From Clostridia bacterium (GTDB lineage Bacteria > Bacillota > Clostridia > Oscillospirales > Acutalibacteraceae): DNA of 64,000 nucleotides. Positions 51,795 through 60,653 of the stretch are shown piece by piece; the stretch's first letter is position 1, and each line of letters begins with the position of its first letter. The stretch lies in assembly GCA_024404145.1 (NCBI GenBank), contig JAKSQK010000001.1:62001-126000 (forward strand), read 5' to 3'. The notes under the pieces were generated by a model. It saw nothing but the letters and a program-made list of their open reading frames with translations, had not been told where the DNA came from and did no database searches. The translations under genes were made by a program, and so were the position numbers.

Positions 51795-52241
51795 TTGAAG
51801 AATACAAGACAGGAAAAAATACTTGAAATAATTAAATCGCAACCCATTTTTACTCAGGATGATTTGCAAAATGCCTTAAAAAAATTCGGATTTGAGATTA
51901 CGCAGTCAACCATTTCGAGGGATATAAGAGAATTAAAACTTGTTAAGGCGCATGATGAAAACGGCAACTACTGTTATGCTGCTCCCGAGAAGAATAAAAA
52001 CCGCAACATATCAAACTATAAGCAGATAATTTTCGGTGCGGTCGATACGGTGCAGTATGCCCAAAATAATGTTGTTATAAAATGTCATACCGGAATGGCG
52101 CAGAGCGTTTGCGTCGCCATTGACGGCGCATTTTCCGAAATGATGATAGGAACTATTGCCGGTGATGATACAATTCTCGCAATAACGAGGAATGAAAATG
52201 ATTCTGTTTTTCTTGTTGAGAAAATAAAGGAAATGATGTAA
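51795..52241 (+). CDS. argR: arginine repressor ArgR
   Basis: Arginine-dependent regulator of arginine genes. The 148-residue protein has an N-terminal winged HTH (ILEIIKSQPIFTQDDLQNAL, FEITQSTISRDIRELKLV) and a C-terminal hexamer/arginine-binding domain (GMAQSVCVAIDGAF, IGTIAGDDTILAI). TTG start with AGGGAGG upstream. Directly before recN, as in most Firmicutes. Confidence 0.95.
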   Translation: MKNTRQEKILEIIKSQPIFTQDDLQNALKKFGFEITQSTISRDIRELKLVKAHDENGNYCYAAPEKNKNRNISNYKQIIFGAVDTVQYAQNNVVIKCHTGMAQSVCVAIDGAFSEMMIGTIAGDDTILAITRNENDSVFLVEKIKEMM

Positions 52242-52252
52242 GCGGAGTAGTT

Positions 52253-53908
52253 ATGCTGAAATATTTAAGCATTGAAAATATTGCCGTTATTGAAAGTACC
52301 GAAATAGACTTTTCAGATGGCTTTAATGTTTTAACAGGTGAAACCGGTGCCGGTAAATCAATAATAATAGATTCTATAAATGCGGTTTTAGGTGAGCGGA
52401 CAAGCAAAGAACTTATACGCAAAGGTGCCGAAAAAGCATCTGTCAGCGCTGTTTTTTCAAATCTTTCAAGCGATGCCGTATCGGCTCTTGAAAGCTTTGG
52501 CTTTTTTCCCGATGAAGACGGAAACCTGCTAATAAATAGAACTTTTACGGCAACGAGCGGAAGCGTTAAAATAAACGGAAAACCGGCAACGGTAGGCATT
52601 CTTAAAGATATCGCAGGGCATCTTGTCAATATTCACGGTCAACATGACAGTCAGGGACTTCTGAACCCCGATAATCATTGCGGTTATATAGACAGAGTAG
52701 CCGAAAACGGCGATGAAATTGAAGAATATTATGCCGAATTCAAAAATCTTAATGCTATAAGACGGCAACTTTCAAGTATTAAAACAAGCGAAGAAGAAAA
52801 GGCAAGAAAAATTGACCTTTTGGAATACCAAATTAAAGAACTTGAAAGCGCAAATATTACTGTCGGCGAAAAAGCAAAACTCAAAGAACAGCTTGAAATT
52901 GCCGAAAGTTTTGAGAAAACCGTAAACTCGGTAAATAATGCCCATATTTTGCTTTCGGGTGCCGATGAAACCGATGGCGGAATAACAAAAATAAATAATG
53001 CGGTAAGATGTATTTCTTCGATAAAAAGCGGCGAGATAAAGGATATAACAGAAACTTTAAGGCGAATAAGCGCCGAGCTTGAAACGGCTTCTGATAATCT
53101 TAACGAATATCTGCGCTCGATAAAAGACGGAGAGTTTAATAAAGAGAGCATTGCCGACAGACTTGACCTTATTAACCGTTTGATGCGTAAGTACGGAAAC
53201 AGTGAACAGGAAATGCTTTCGTTTTTGGAAAATGCCAAAAAGGAACTTGAAGCGATAACGCTTTCGGGCGAACTCGAAGAAAAACTTTCAAAGGAACTTG
53301 ATAATTCTACCGAGCGCCTTATAGAACTCGGCGAAAAACTTACCAAAACGAGAGTTGCCGCCGCAAAAACTTTTTCATCAGAGGTAACGAATGTCCTTAA
53401 ATATCTTGATATGGTAAATGTTGAATTTGATGTCAAGAGCGAAAAGGGCAGATATACAAAATCAGGTTGCGATGTTATTGAGTTTTATGTTAAAACAAAT
53501 GTCGGAGAAGATTTTAAGCCGTTAAGCCGAATAGCATCGGGCGGAGAACTTTCGAGAATTATGCTTGCAATAAAAAGTGTTCTTGCCGAAAAAGACGATG
53601 TTGATACGCTTATTTTTGATGAAATAGATACGGGTATAAGCGGTTTTGCTGCCGACAAGGTCGGAAAACAACTTTCGGTTGTTGCCGATACAAGGCAGGT
53701 TATCTGCGTAACTCATTTGGCGCAGATAGCATGTTGCGGAGATAATCATCTTAAAATAGAAAAAACCGCCCAAAACGGCAGAACATATACAAAGGTTAAT
53801 CCGCTTGACTATGAAGACCGAATAGTTGAAATAGCCCGAATAATGTCGGGAACAGAGATAACCGAAAATTTATATAATTCAGCGAAAGAGCTGTTAGATA
53901 GGAGATAA
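52253..53908 (+). CDS. recN: DNA repair protein RecN
   Basis: An SMC-like ATPase for double-strand break repair. At 551 residues it carries Walker A GETGAGKS (about residue 30), INIHGQHDSQGLL (RecN signature), long coiled coils, SGGELSRIMLAIKS (ABC signature), and Walker B LIFDEIDTGISG. It is followed by tyrS after four bases; in many spore formers spoIVB and spo0A stand here. Confidence 0.95.
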   Translation: MLKYLSIENIAVIESTEIDFSDGFNVLTGETGAGKSIIIDSINAVLGERTSKELIRKGAEKASVSAVFSNLSSDAVSALESFGFFPDEDGNLLINRTFTATSGSVKINGKPATVGILKDIAGHLVNIHGQHDSQGLLNPDNHCGYIDRVAENGDEIEEYYAEFKNLNAIRRQLSSIKTSEEEKARKIDLLEYQIKELESANITVGEKAKLKEQLEIAESFEKTVNSVNNAHILLSGADETDGGITKINNAVRCISSIKSGEIKDITETLRRISAELETASDNLNEYLRSIKDGEFNKESIADRLDLINRLMRKYGNSEQEMLSFLENAKKELEAITLSGELEEKLSKELDNSTERLIELGEKLTKTRVAAAKTFSSEVTNVLKYLDMVNVEFDVKSEKGRYTKSGCDVIEFYVKTNVGEDFKPLSRIASGGELSRIMLAIKSVLAEKDDVDTLIFDEIDTGISGFAADKVGKQLSVVADTRQVICVTHLAQIACCGDNHLKIEKTAQNGRTYTKVNPLDYEDRIVEIARIMSGTEITENLYNSAKELLDRR

Positions 53909-53912
53909 ATAA

Positions 53913-55136
53913 ATGGGAATTTACGAAGAATTAGTTGCAAGAGGGCTTATAGCTCAGGTAACTGATGAAAAGGAAATCAGAGAACTTATCAATAACGGTA
54001 AAGCAACATTTTATATCGGCTTTGACCCTACTGCCGATAGTTTGCATGTTGGTCATTTTATGGCGCTTTGCCTTATGAAAAGACTTCAAATGGCAGGTAA
54101 TAAACCCGTTGCATTGATAGGCGGCGGCACCGGTTATATCGGCGACCCCTCAGGAAGAACCGATATGCGTTCGATGATGACACCGGAGATTATTCAGCAT
54201 AACTGCGACTGTTTCAAAAAACAAATGAGCCGTTTTATCGAATTCGGAGAGGGTAAAGCTCAGATGGTAAATAATGCCGACTGGCTTCTTAAACTCAATT
54301 ATATTGATGTTTTGCGGGAAGTAGGCCCGTGTTTTTCGGTAAACAATATGCTCCGAGCCGAATGTTACAAGCAGAGAATGGAAAAGGGACTTTCTTTTCT
54401 CGAATTTAACTATATGATTATGCAAAGCTACGACTTCTATCATCTCTATAAAGAATACGGCTGTAATATGCAGTTCGGTGGAGATGACCAGTGGTCGAAT
54501 ATGCTCGGCGGAACCGAACTTATAAGGAAAAAACTCGGTAAAGATGCCTATGCTATGACAATTACTCTGCTTCTTAATTCAGAGGGCAAAAAGATGGGTA
54601 AAACGGTAGGCGGAGCAGTATGGCTCGACCCCAAAAAGACCTCGCCTTATGAATTTTATCAGTATTGGAGAAATGTTGCCGATGCCGATGTTCTTAAATG
54701 TATAAGAATGTTGACATTTTTGCCTCTCGAAGAAATCGACGAGATGGATAAATGGGAAGGAAGCAAACTTAATACCGCAAAAGAAATATTGGCTTTTGAA
54801 CTTACAAAACTTGTCCATGGCGAAGAAGAGGCAACAAAAGCGCAGGAAACTTCAAGAGCGGTTTTCTCTGGTAGCGGAAGTCATGAAAATATGCCGACAG
54901 TATCGTTAAGCACCGACTGTTTAACAGATGGGAAAATCGGTATTTTATCGCTTATGGTAAAGGGCGGTCTTGTTTCTTCAAACGGTGAAGCAAGGCGTCT
55001 TGTTCAGCAGGGCGGTGTTTCGGTTGATGATAATAAGGTTACAGACCCCTCTTATCAGTTTACAGAAGATATGCTTAAAGACGGAGTTATTATCAAAAAG
55101 GGCAAAAAGAGTATAACCAAGTTTTTGTTAGCATAA
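53913..55136 (+). CDS. tyrS: tyrosyl-tRNA synthetase
   Basis: Charges tRNA-Tyr, whose gene lies at 38377-38461. The 407-residue class I enzyme has the HIGH motif as HVGH in GFDPTADSLHVGHF, GGGTGYIGDPSGR, GGDDQWSNMLGG, the KMSKS motif as KMGKT, and a C-terminal S4 domain (LVSSNGEARRLVQQGGVSVD). No T-box: the gap after recN is four bases, so it depends on the operon promoter. Confidence 0.96.
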   Translation: MGIYEELVARGLIAQVTDEKEIRELINNGKATFYIGFDPTADSLHVGHFMALCLMKRLQMAGNKPVALIGGGTGYIGDPSGRTDMRSMMTPEIIQHNCDCFKKQMSRFIEFGEGKAQMVNNADWLLKLNYIDVLREVGPCFSVNNMLRAECYKQRMEKGLSFLEFNYMIMQSYDFYHLYKEYGCNMQFGGDDQWSNMLGGTELIRKKLGKDAYAMTITLLLNSEGKKMGKTVGGAVWLDPKKTSPYEFYQYWRNVADADVLKCIRMLTFLPLEEIDEMDKWEGSKLNTAKEILAFELTKLVHGEEEATKAQETSRAVFSGSGSHENMPTVSLSTDCLTDGKIGILSLMVKGGLVSSNGEARRLVQQGGVSVDDNKVTDPSYQFTEDMLKDGVIIKKGKKSITKFLLA

Positions 55137-55139
55137 AAA

Positions 55140-55460
55140 ATGAGTATTTTCAAAAAGAAAAATAAAAACGATTCGCTTTTGCGTACCTTTGACGGCCGAC
55201 AGGTGAAGTATGTTACGAAAAAGGTTTCAAATGCGGACGGGTCGCCCTGTTATGTGATAGTAGGAAAATCGGGCAGAATAGCGGTTATAGATAATCAAAT
55301 CAGGGTTATTTGCGGTGAAACCGATGTTTTTAACTGCTGTGTTGATACGGCAAAATACTATTTGCTTTTAAGCGGCGATGGAGTAACGGTTGAAGGCAAT
55401 AATACTGTAAGCGGAAAATATGAAACCATTACGGCTTATTATTCATATTATAGAAAATAG
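55140..55460 (+). CDS. uncharacterised small protein between tyrS and nadE
   Basis: A 106-residue protein with a basic start (FKKKNKND), then a beta-rich body (VIVGKSGRIAVIDNQIRVIC, YYLLLSGDGVTVEG) and an aromatic end (TAYYSYYRK). No signal, membrane helix, metal site or catalytic motif is visible. The ribosome-binding site is weak; it follows the tyrS stop by three bases, so it may be expressed by coupling. I do not recognise a family. Confidence 0.6.
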   Translation: MSIFKKKNKNDSLLRTFDGRQVKYVTKKVSNADGSPCYVIVGKSGRIAVIDNQIRVICGETDVFNCCVDTAKYYLLLSGDGVTVEGNNTVSGKYETITAYYSYYRK

Positions 55461-55475
55461 ATAGAAAGTGAAATT

Positions 55476-56216
55476 ATGTTTAATGCATTAAAAGTTAAAA
55501 ACGACTGTGTTGAATGGATACGGGAGTTTTTCAAAGAAAACGGACCCGACTGTAATGCCGTTATCGGAATTTCGGGCGGAAAGGACAGTTCTGTTGCGGC
55601 AACCTTATGCGTTGAAGCGCTCGGAAAAGAGCGGGTTATCGGCGTTTTGATGCCGGCGGGTAATCAAATTGATATCGACAGCGCTTATAAGATAGTAAAT
55701 CTTCTCGGAATTAAGCATTTAGAAATAAATGTCAAGGATATAATAGATGCTCTTAAAAACTCGATAGAAGAAAAAGTTGAGTTATCAGAACAGTGCAAAA
55801 TAAATATTCCGCCGAGAATAAGAATGACAACATTATATGCTGTTGCGCAGTGTTTTAACGGCAGGGTTGTAAATACCTGTAATTTATCGGAGGATTGGGT
55901 AGGATATTCAACGAGATACGGCGATGCCGCAGGGGATTTCAGCCCTCTTTCAAAACTAACCGTAAACGAAATAAAAATAATAGGAAAGTTGTTGGGCCTT
56001 CCGAGCGAAATCGTTGATAAAGTTCCTTCCGACGGACTTTGCGGAAAAACCGATGAGGAAAACCTCGGATTCAGTTATGATGTTTTAGACCGATACATAA
56101 GAAGCGGCGAAATAGACGACGCCACGGCAAAAGAAAGAATTGATAAACTCAATAAGAAAAATCAATTTAAGCTCAAAATGATGCCGTCGTTTATGCCGGA
56201 CGAGAAAGATATATGA
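55476..56216 (+). CDS. nadE: NH3-dependent NAD+ synthetase
   Basis: Amidates nicotinate adenine dinucleotide to NAD. The 246-residue PP-loop enzyme has IGISGGKDSSVAATL, NTCNLSEDWVGYSTRYGD and the family KVPSDGLCGKTDEENLGFSY. It lacks a glutaminase domain, so it uses ammonia. Overlaps the following PP-loop gene by four bases. Confidence 0.95.
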   Translation: MFNALKVKNDCVEWIREFFKENGPDCNAVIGISGGKDSSVAATLCVEALGKERVIGVLMPAGNQIDIDSAYKIVNLLGIKHLEINVKDIIDALKNSIEEKVELSEQCKINIPPRIRMTTLYAVAQCFNGRVVNTCNLSEDWVGYSTRYGDAAGDFSPLSKLTVNEIKIIGKLLGLPSEIVDKVPSDGLCGKTDEENLGFSYDVLDRYIRSGEIDDATAKERIDKLNKKNQFKLKMMPSFMPDEKDI

Positions 56217-57046
56217 AAAGAGAACTCGCAAGGCATACTTTAATCGAGCGCAGTATAATAAAAAAATATCGAAAAACGATATGGAATAATTTTATTAGAG
56301 CGGTAAAAGAGTATGACCTTATAAGCGAAAATGACTGCATCGCCGTTTGTGTTTCCGGCGGAAAAGACAGTATGCTTCTCGCAAAATGTATGGAACAGCT
56401 TAAAAGGCATAGCGAGGTTCCGTTTTCGCTTAAATATTTGGTTATGGACCCCGGTTATGCCAAGGAAAACCGAAAACTTTTAGAAGAGAATGCAAAAATC
56501 CTCAATATTGATATTGAGGTTTTTAACAGCAATATTTTCGATGTTGCATATAATGCCGGAGGTTCGCCATGTTACCTTTGCGCCCGAATGAGAAGAGGCG
56601 CATTGTATGATAAGGCAAAGTCTATGGGCTGCAACAAGATAGCGCTCGGCCATCATTTCGATGATGTTATCGAAACGGCTCTTATGAGTATGATGTATTC
56701 TTCAGAAATAAAAACGATGCTTCCTAAACTTCACAGTACTAATTTTGAGGGAATGGAACTTATTCGGCCGCTATACTGCGTTAAAGAACGGGATATAATT
56801 TCATGGTGCAATTATAACGACCTTCATTTTCTTCGCTGTGCTTGTAGGTTTACTAAGGACAGCGCATTTGACGAGTCCCTTTCAAAACGCAAAGAGACCA
56901 AGGAGATTATAAAAGAACTTCGAAAACTTAATCCCGATGCCGATGACAATATTTTCAGAAGTCTACATAATGTAAATTTATCAACAATTCCGGGTTGGCG
57001 GGATTCTGATTCAGGCCAAACTCATTCTTTTTTAGATAATTATTGA
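56213..57046 (+). CDS. TtcA-like PP-loop tRNA-thiolation ATPase
   Basis: A 277-residue PP-loop ATPase most like TtcA, which makes 2-thiocytidine in tRNA with an Fe-S cluster. Seen are VCVSGGKDSMLLAK, the Cys pair in SPCYLCARMRRGALY, IALGHHFDDVIETALM and a further Cys pair in LRCACRFTKD. The substrate is not certain: the family also holds other tRNA sulfur enzymes. Coupled to nadE, and last in the long operon. A SigA promoter for the next gene follows. Confidence 0.75.
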   Translation: MKRELARHTLIERSIIKKYRKTIWNNFIRAVKEYDLISENDCIAVCVSGGKDSMLLAKCMEQLKRHSEVPFSLKYLVMDPGYAKENRKLLEENAKILNIDIEVFNSNIFDVAYNAGGSPCYLCARMRRGALYDKAKSMGCNKIALGHHFDDVIETALMSMMYSSEIKTMLPKLHSTNFEGMELIRPLYCVKERDIISWCNYNDLHFLRCACRFTKDSAFDESLSKRKETKEIIKELRKLNPDADDNIFRSLHNVNLSTIPGWRDSDSGQTHSFLDNY

Positions 57047-57048
57047 GG

Positions 57049-57077
57049 TTGACTTTTAAATTTTATAATACTATAAT
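57049..57077 (+). promoter_or_regulatory. SigA promoter for the CDP-alcohol transferase gene
   Basis: TTGACT at 57049-57054 overlapping the previous stop area, and TATAAT at 57072-57077, 17-base spacer. Confidence 0.75.
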
Positions 57078-57108
57078 ATTCTTATTGATTATTTGATGGG
57101 GGTAAAAA

Positions 57109-57630
57109 ATGGATATAAAGAAAAATATTGCTAATTTCGTAACGAGTATAAGAATTCTCGGCGCGATAGCAATTATATTTCTTAAACCTCTTGAATCTGC
57201 TTTTTTCATAGTATATTTATTCTGCGGTTTGAGTGATGCGGTAGATGGCTTTATCGCCAGAAAACTTAAAATAACGAGTGAGTTTGGAACAAAACTTGAC
57301 AGCATTGCCGATTTAACTTTTTATTCGGTTATGATGATAAAACTTTTGCCAACGCTTTGCGAGAAACTTTGGAGATTTAACTGGGCGTTTTTGTTTATCA
57401 TTCTCGCCATAAGAATATCGGCTTATGCCGTTTCTGCTATCAAATTTCATAAGTTTTCTACTTTGCATACAATTCTTAATAAAATATCCGGCGGCGGAGT
57501 TTTCTTAATACCTTTCTTTATTCTGCTCGAAAGAACTCCTTTTAATATTTACGGTGTAATAGTTTGTCTGATAACATATACCGCTTCGTTACAAGAATTA
57601 GTTTATTATATAAAACGCAAAAAACAATAA
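57109..57630 (+). CDS. CDP-alcohol phosphatidyltransferase family protein
   Basis: A 173-residue membrane enzyme for phospholipid head groups. The motif D(x)2DG(x)2AR(x)8G(x)3D(x)3D is seen in SDAVDGFIARKL and EFGTKLDSIAD (about residues 43-69), with four or more helices. Such proteins make phosphatidylglycerol phosphate, phosphatidylserine or related lipids; which one cannot be read. Own promoter and a strong terminator. Confidence 0.85.
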   Translation: MDIKKNIANFVTSIRILGAIAIIFLKPLESAFFIVYLFCGLSDAVDGFIARKLKITSEFGTKLDSIADLTFYSVMMIKLLPTLCEKLWRFNWAFLFIILAIRISAYAVSAIKFHKFSTLHTILNKISGGGVFLIPFFILLERTPFNIYGVIVCLITYTASLQELVYYIKRKKQ

Positions 57631-57631
57631 C

Positions 57632-57666
57632 AAAAAAGCGCTTGACTTATTGTCAAGCGCTTTTTT
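57632..57666. terminator. bidirectional terminator at 57.6 kb
   Basis: Perfect 15-bp stem AAAAAAGCGCTTGAC with TTATT loop, with A-tract and T-tract, between convergent genes. Confidence 0.9.
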
Positions 57667-57672
57667 TATTAT

Positions 57673-58257
57673 TTATTGCTTTTTGAATTTGATAAAAGAC
57701 CATAGAATTATTATTGCTTCTCCCGCAACACCCAAGAGATAAATCGGATAGACCTTAATTCCGAAGTAAAGGAATGTCAGTTGAACCGAAATTAAAACCG
57801 ACCAAAGAATCCCCGATATGAAATAATAATTTTTCCGCTTATTAAACCAAATGGTGTTGAATATAAGCATAGTAATTAGGGTTAACGGCATTGCATAAAC
57901 GAAATAAAGCCAGGAATAATCTATAATTCCTTTAATCAAGAATGTCAGAACGAAGCAAAACAAAGCAGCAGTCCAGAGAAAACCTATCGAAATATAGGTT
58001 ATGATTTTGTAATTATATTTTGCGCTTTTGTTTATCTTCTTTATATCAACATTTTTTACGAGAGCGTCAAGCGGAACGCCGAAAAGGTCGGCGATACTGC
58101 AAAGAACTGTAATATCGGGCAGAGATTCGCCCCGTTCCCATTTGGAAATTGCTTTATCGGAATAATTTAACTTGTTTGCAAGGTCAAGTTGAGTCATATT
58201 ATTCAGTATCCTGAGTTCGGAAATATTCTTTGCTATAATTTCCTTTATCTCTTTCAT
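57673..58257 (-). CDS. XRE-type HTH regulator with membrane domain
   Basis: A 194-residue protein: an N-terminal helix-turn-helix (about residues 9-65, LNNMTQLDLANKLNYSDKAISKWERGESLPD) followed by four hydrophobic helices (about 85-190). Such membrane-bound Xre regulators occur in Firmicutes; the signal they read is unknown. GAGG precedes the start. It follows the ACT-domain gene by 51 bases on the same strand and could be the last gene of the aryl-acid module, or be independent. Confidence 0.85.
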   Translation of the reverse strand: MKEIKEIIAKNISELRILNNMTQLDLANKLNYSDKAISKWERGESLPDITVLCSIADLFGVPLDALVKNVDIKKINKSAKYNYKIITYISIGFLWTAALFCFVLTFLIKGIIDYSWLYFVYAMPLTLITMLIFNTIWFNKRKNYYFISGILWSVLISVQLTFLYFGIKVYPIYLLGVAGEAIIILWSFIKFKKQ

Positions 58258-58308
58258 AACTTAAACCTCGTTGAAAAAATTTAGATTTTTGATTTGCAGG
58301 TTTGCTCC

Positions 58309-58728
58309 TTAAAATAAATCCTCGTGATTAAGGGGCGAAATACCCATCTTTTTAAGCGCCGATATAGAATTTTCGGTATCGTTTGTTTTGGTAACCAAAA
58401 CGGCGCCGTCGTTTTTCTTGCTGACAAAAGCATACATATATTCTACCGAAATCATGCTGTCGGTAAAGATTTTAAGCAGTTTTGAAAGTTCTCCCGGAGT
58501 ATTCCCCATAGGTATAGCCAAAACATCGGTTATTTTAACCATAATTCCGTTTTCTTTAAGAATAGCTTTGGCTTTTTCGCAGTCGTCAACAATAAGGCGC
58601 ATAATACCGTATTCCGAAGTATCGGCTATTGAAAGAGCGCTTATGTTTATATTGTTTGCCGATAGGGTATCAATAATAGAATATGCTCTGCCGAACTTGT
58701 TTTCAACAAAAATTGAAAGTTGTTTCAT
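58309..58728 (-). CDS. tandem ACT-domain protein
   Basis: A 139-residue protein built of two ACT domains (about residues 1-70 and 72-139), beginning QLSIFVENKFGRAYSIIDTL and repeating at ITDVLAIPMGNTPGELSKLL. Proteins like this often lie beside phenylacetate-CoA ligase and indolepyruvate oxidoreductase genes, as here. Probably senses an aromatic amino or keto acid; not proven. ATG at 58728 with AAAGGTGATTAGC upstream. Confidence 0.82.
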   Translation of the reverse strand: MKQLSIFVENKFGRAYSIIDTLSANNINISALSIADTSEYGIMRLIVDDCEKAKAILKENGIMVKITDVLAIPMGNTPGELSKLLKIFTDSMISVEYMYAFVSKKNDGAVLVTKTNDTENSISALKKMGISPLNHEDLF

Positions 58729-58769
58729 GCTAATCACCTTTCCTTAAAGTTATTTGTTTCTTGCGGTCC

Positions 58770-60068
58770 CTATATTTTCCTTTTGTCGATAACCCTTTTT
58801 GCTTTGCCTTCGCTTCGCTCTATCGACTTGGGGTTTACAAGATGAACCTTAGCGCCGATTCCAAGCGTTGACCTTAGCATAGCGGTTATCTGTTTTTCGG
58901 TTTTTTCAATAGAAATAATCTCATTTTCGAACATTGCTTCGCTCATCTCAACATTAACATCAAGCGTATCGTTATTATTAACTCGGTCAACGATGATTTG
59001 GTAATTCGGGGTAATGTTTTCTCCCGAAACTTTGAGCAAAACTTCCTCTATTTGCGATGGGAAAACATTAACACCTCTGATAATCAGCATATCATCACTC
59101 CTGCCGGAAGGTTTATTCATTCGAACATGAGTTCTTCCGCAGGAACATTTTTCATAATTAAGTGAGCAAATATCTCTTGTTCTGTAACGAATAAGCGGGA
59201 AACCCTCTTTTGTAAGAGTTGTAAATACAAGTTCGCCAGTAGCTCCCTCAGGCAAAACTTCGCCCGTTTCGGGGTCAATTATTTCGGGGATAAAATTATC
59301 CTCCCAAATATGCATACCGTCTTGCGCTTTGCATTCACAGGCAACTCCCGGCCCCATAATTTCCGAAAGACCGTATATATCGTATGCTTTGATATTAAGT
59401 TTATTTTCAATGGTTTTTCGCATATCATCTGTCCATGGCTCTGCGCCGAAAATACCGATTTTGAGTTTTAATTTATCCTTAACACCCATCGCTTCAATTT
59501 CTTCGGCAAGATAAAGCGCATAAGACGGAGTTGAGCAAAGAACGGTAGTACCGAAATCTATCATTGTTTGGATTTGTCTTTTCGTATTACCGGTAGAGGT
59601 CGGAATGACGGTTGCTCCTATTTTTTGGGCTCCGCCGTGAGCGCCGAGACCTCCCGTAAACAAACCGTACCCGAATGAAATCTGAACAAATGAGTTTTTG
59701 TCGGCGCCGAGTTCGGTAAACATTCTCGCAACACAGTCCTGCCATACTTCAAGGTCATTTTCCGTATATCCTACAACGATTTGCTTTCCGGTTGTTCCGC
59801 TTGAAGCATGAACTCGTACAATTTCGCTCATATCAGTCGCAAAAAGGCCGTAAGGATAATTATCCCTTAAATCGCTTTTGTAAGAAAACGGCAGTTTATG
59901 TAGGTCGTCAACACCGTTTATATCTTCGGGTTTAAGACCTAAATTGTCCATTCTTTCCTTAAAGCAGGGAACTTTCTCATACATTCTTTTAACTTGTTTT
60001 ACAAGGCGTTCGCTTTGAAGTTTTTTAAGCTCGGCCCTCGGCATCGTTTCAATTTTTTCGTTCCACAT
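58770..60068 (-). CDS. paaK: phenylacetate-CoA ligase
   Basis: Activates phenylacetate or related aryl acids to CoA esters. The 432-residue protein has the AMP-binding HASSGTTGKQIVVGY, KIGATVIPTSTGNTKRQI, YGLSEIMGPGVACEC, and the end KAKRVIDKR. With IorAB it can run the reaction either way: arylacetyl-CoA to acid plus ATP, or the reverse. Second last in the minus cluster and 14 bases after iorB. Substrate preference (phenyl, indole or hydroxyphenyl) is not read. Confidence 0.92.
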   Translation of the reverse strand: MWNEKIETMPRAELKKLQSERLVKQVKRMYEKVPCFKERMDNLGLKPEDINGVDDLHKLPFSYKSDLRDNYPYGLFATDMSEIVRVHASSGTTGKQIVVGYTENDLEVWQDCVARMFTELGADKNSFVQISFGYGLFTGGLGAHGGAQKIGATVIPTSTGNTKRQIQTMIDFGTTVLCSTPSYALYLAEEIEAMGVKDKLKLKIGIFGAEPWTDDMRKTIENKLNIKAYDIYGLSEIMGPGVACECKAQDGMHIWEDNFIPEIIDPETGEVLPEGATGELVFTTLTKEGFPLIRYRTRDICSLNYEKCSCGRTHVRMNKPSGRSDDMLIIRGVNVFPSQIEEVLLKVSGENITPNYQIIVDRVNNNDTLDVNVEMSEAMFENEIISIEKTEKQITAMLRSTLGIGAKVHLVNPKSIERSEGKAKRVIDKRKI

Positions 60069-60082
60069 AAACTTAAATATCC

Positions 60083-60649
60083 TTATAAATTATATCCTAA
60101 ATCAAATGCTTTTAGGTTAACTTCAAGCAATTTTTCGGGGACTGTTTCTTTAAGACTTTCAACCCATTTTTCATAGGGGATTTCACTGTTTTTAGCCAAA
60201 ACACCGATTAAAACAACATTTACGGTTTTTATGTTTCCGGCATTCATTGCAACCGATAAGGCATCAAGTTTTATAAGTTTTGCTTTTTGTTCTATCTTTT
60301 TGTCGAGGTCGGCAGGATACTCTTGTTCTCCTGTAATAACGGGCATAGGATTTATTCTGCTTGTATTTGCGATAATTGTTCCGCCTTTTTTAAGGAAGGG
60401 AAGGGCTCGGGCGGCTTCAAGCATCTCAAAAGCAAGAATTAAATCTGCTTCACCTTTATCAATGGTAGGGGAATAAACTTTCTCGCCGTATTTAACATAG
60501 GTTACAACGCTTCCTCCTCGTTGGCTCATTCCGTGAACCTCCGAAACCTTAACATCGTAACCTTCCCGAATAACGGTGTTTCCTAAAATTCGACTGGCAA
60601 GAAGGGTTCCCTGTCCGCCTACGCCGACTATCATAATACTTTTAGTCAT
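60083..60649 (-). CDS. iorB: indolepyruvate ferredoxin oxidoreductase, beta subunit
   Basis: The gamma/beta-like small subunit of an aryl-pyruvate:ferredoxin oxidoreductase. The 188-residue protein has IMIVGVGGQGTLLASRI and VSEVHGMSQRGGSVVTYVK, the family hallmarks, and a C-terminal helical part. ATG at 60649 has TAAGGAGGAATAAGG upstream; a longer in-frame reading is rejected because it would overlap iorA. Four bases separate it from iorA, so the subunits are made together. Confidence 0.93.
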   Translation of the reverse strand: MTKSIMIVGVGGQGTLLASRILGNTVIREGYDVKVSEVHGMSQRGGSVVTYVKYGEKVYSPTIDKGEADLILAFEMLEAARALPFLKKGGTIIANTSRINPMPVITGEQEYPADLDKKIEQKAKLIKLDALSVAMNAGNIKTVNVVLIGVLAKNSEIPYEKWVESLKETVPEKLLEVNLKAFDLGYNL

Positions 60650-60653
60650 AACC

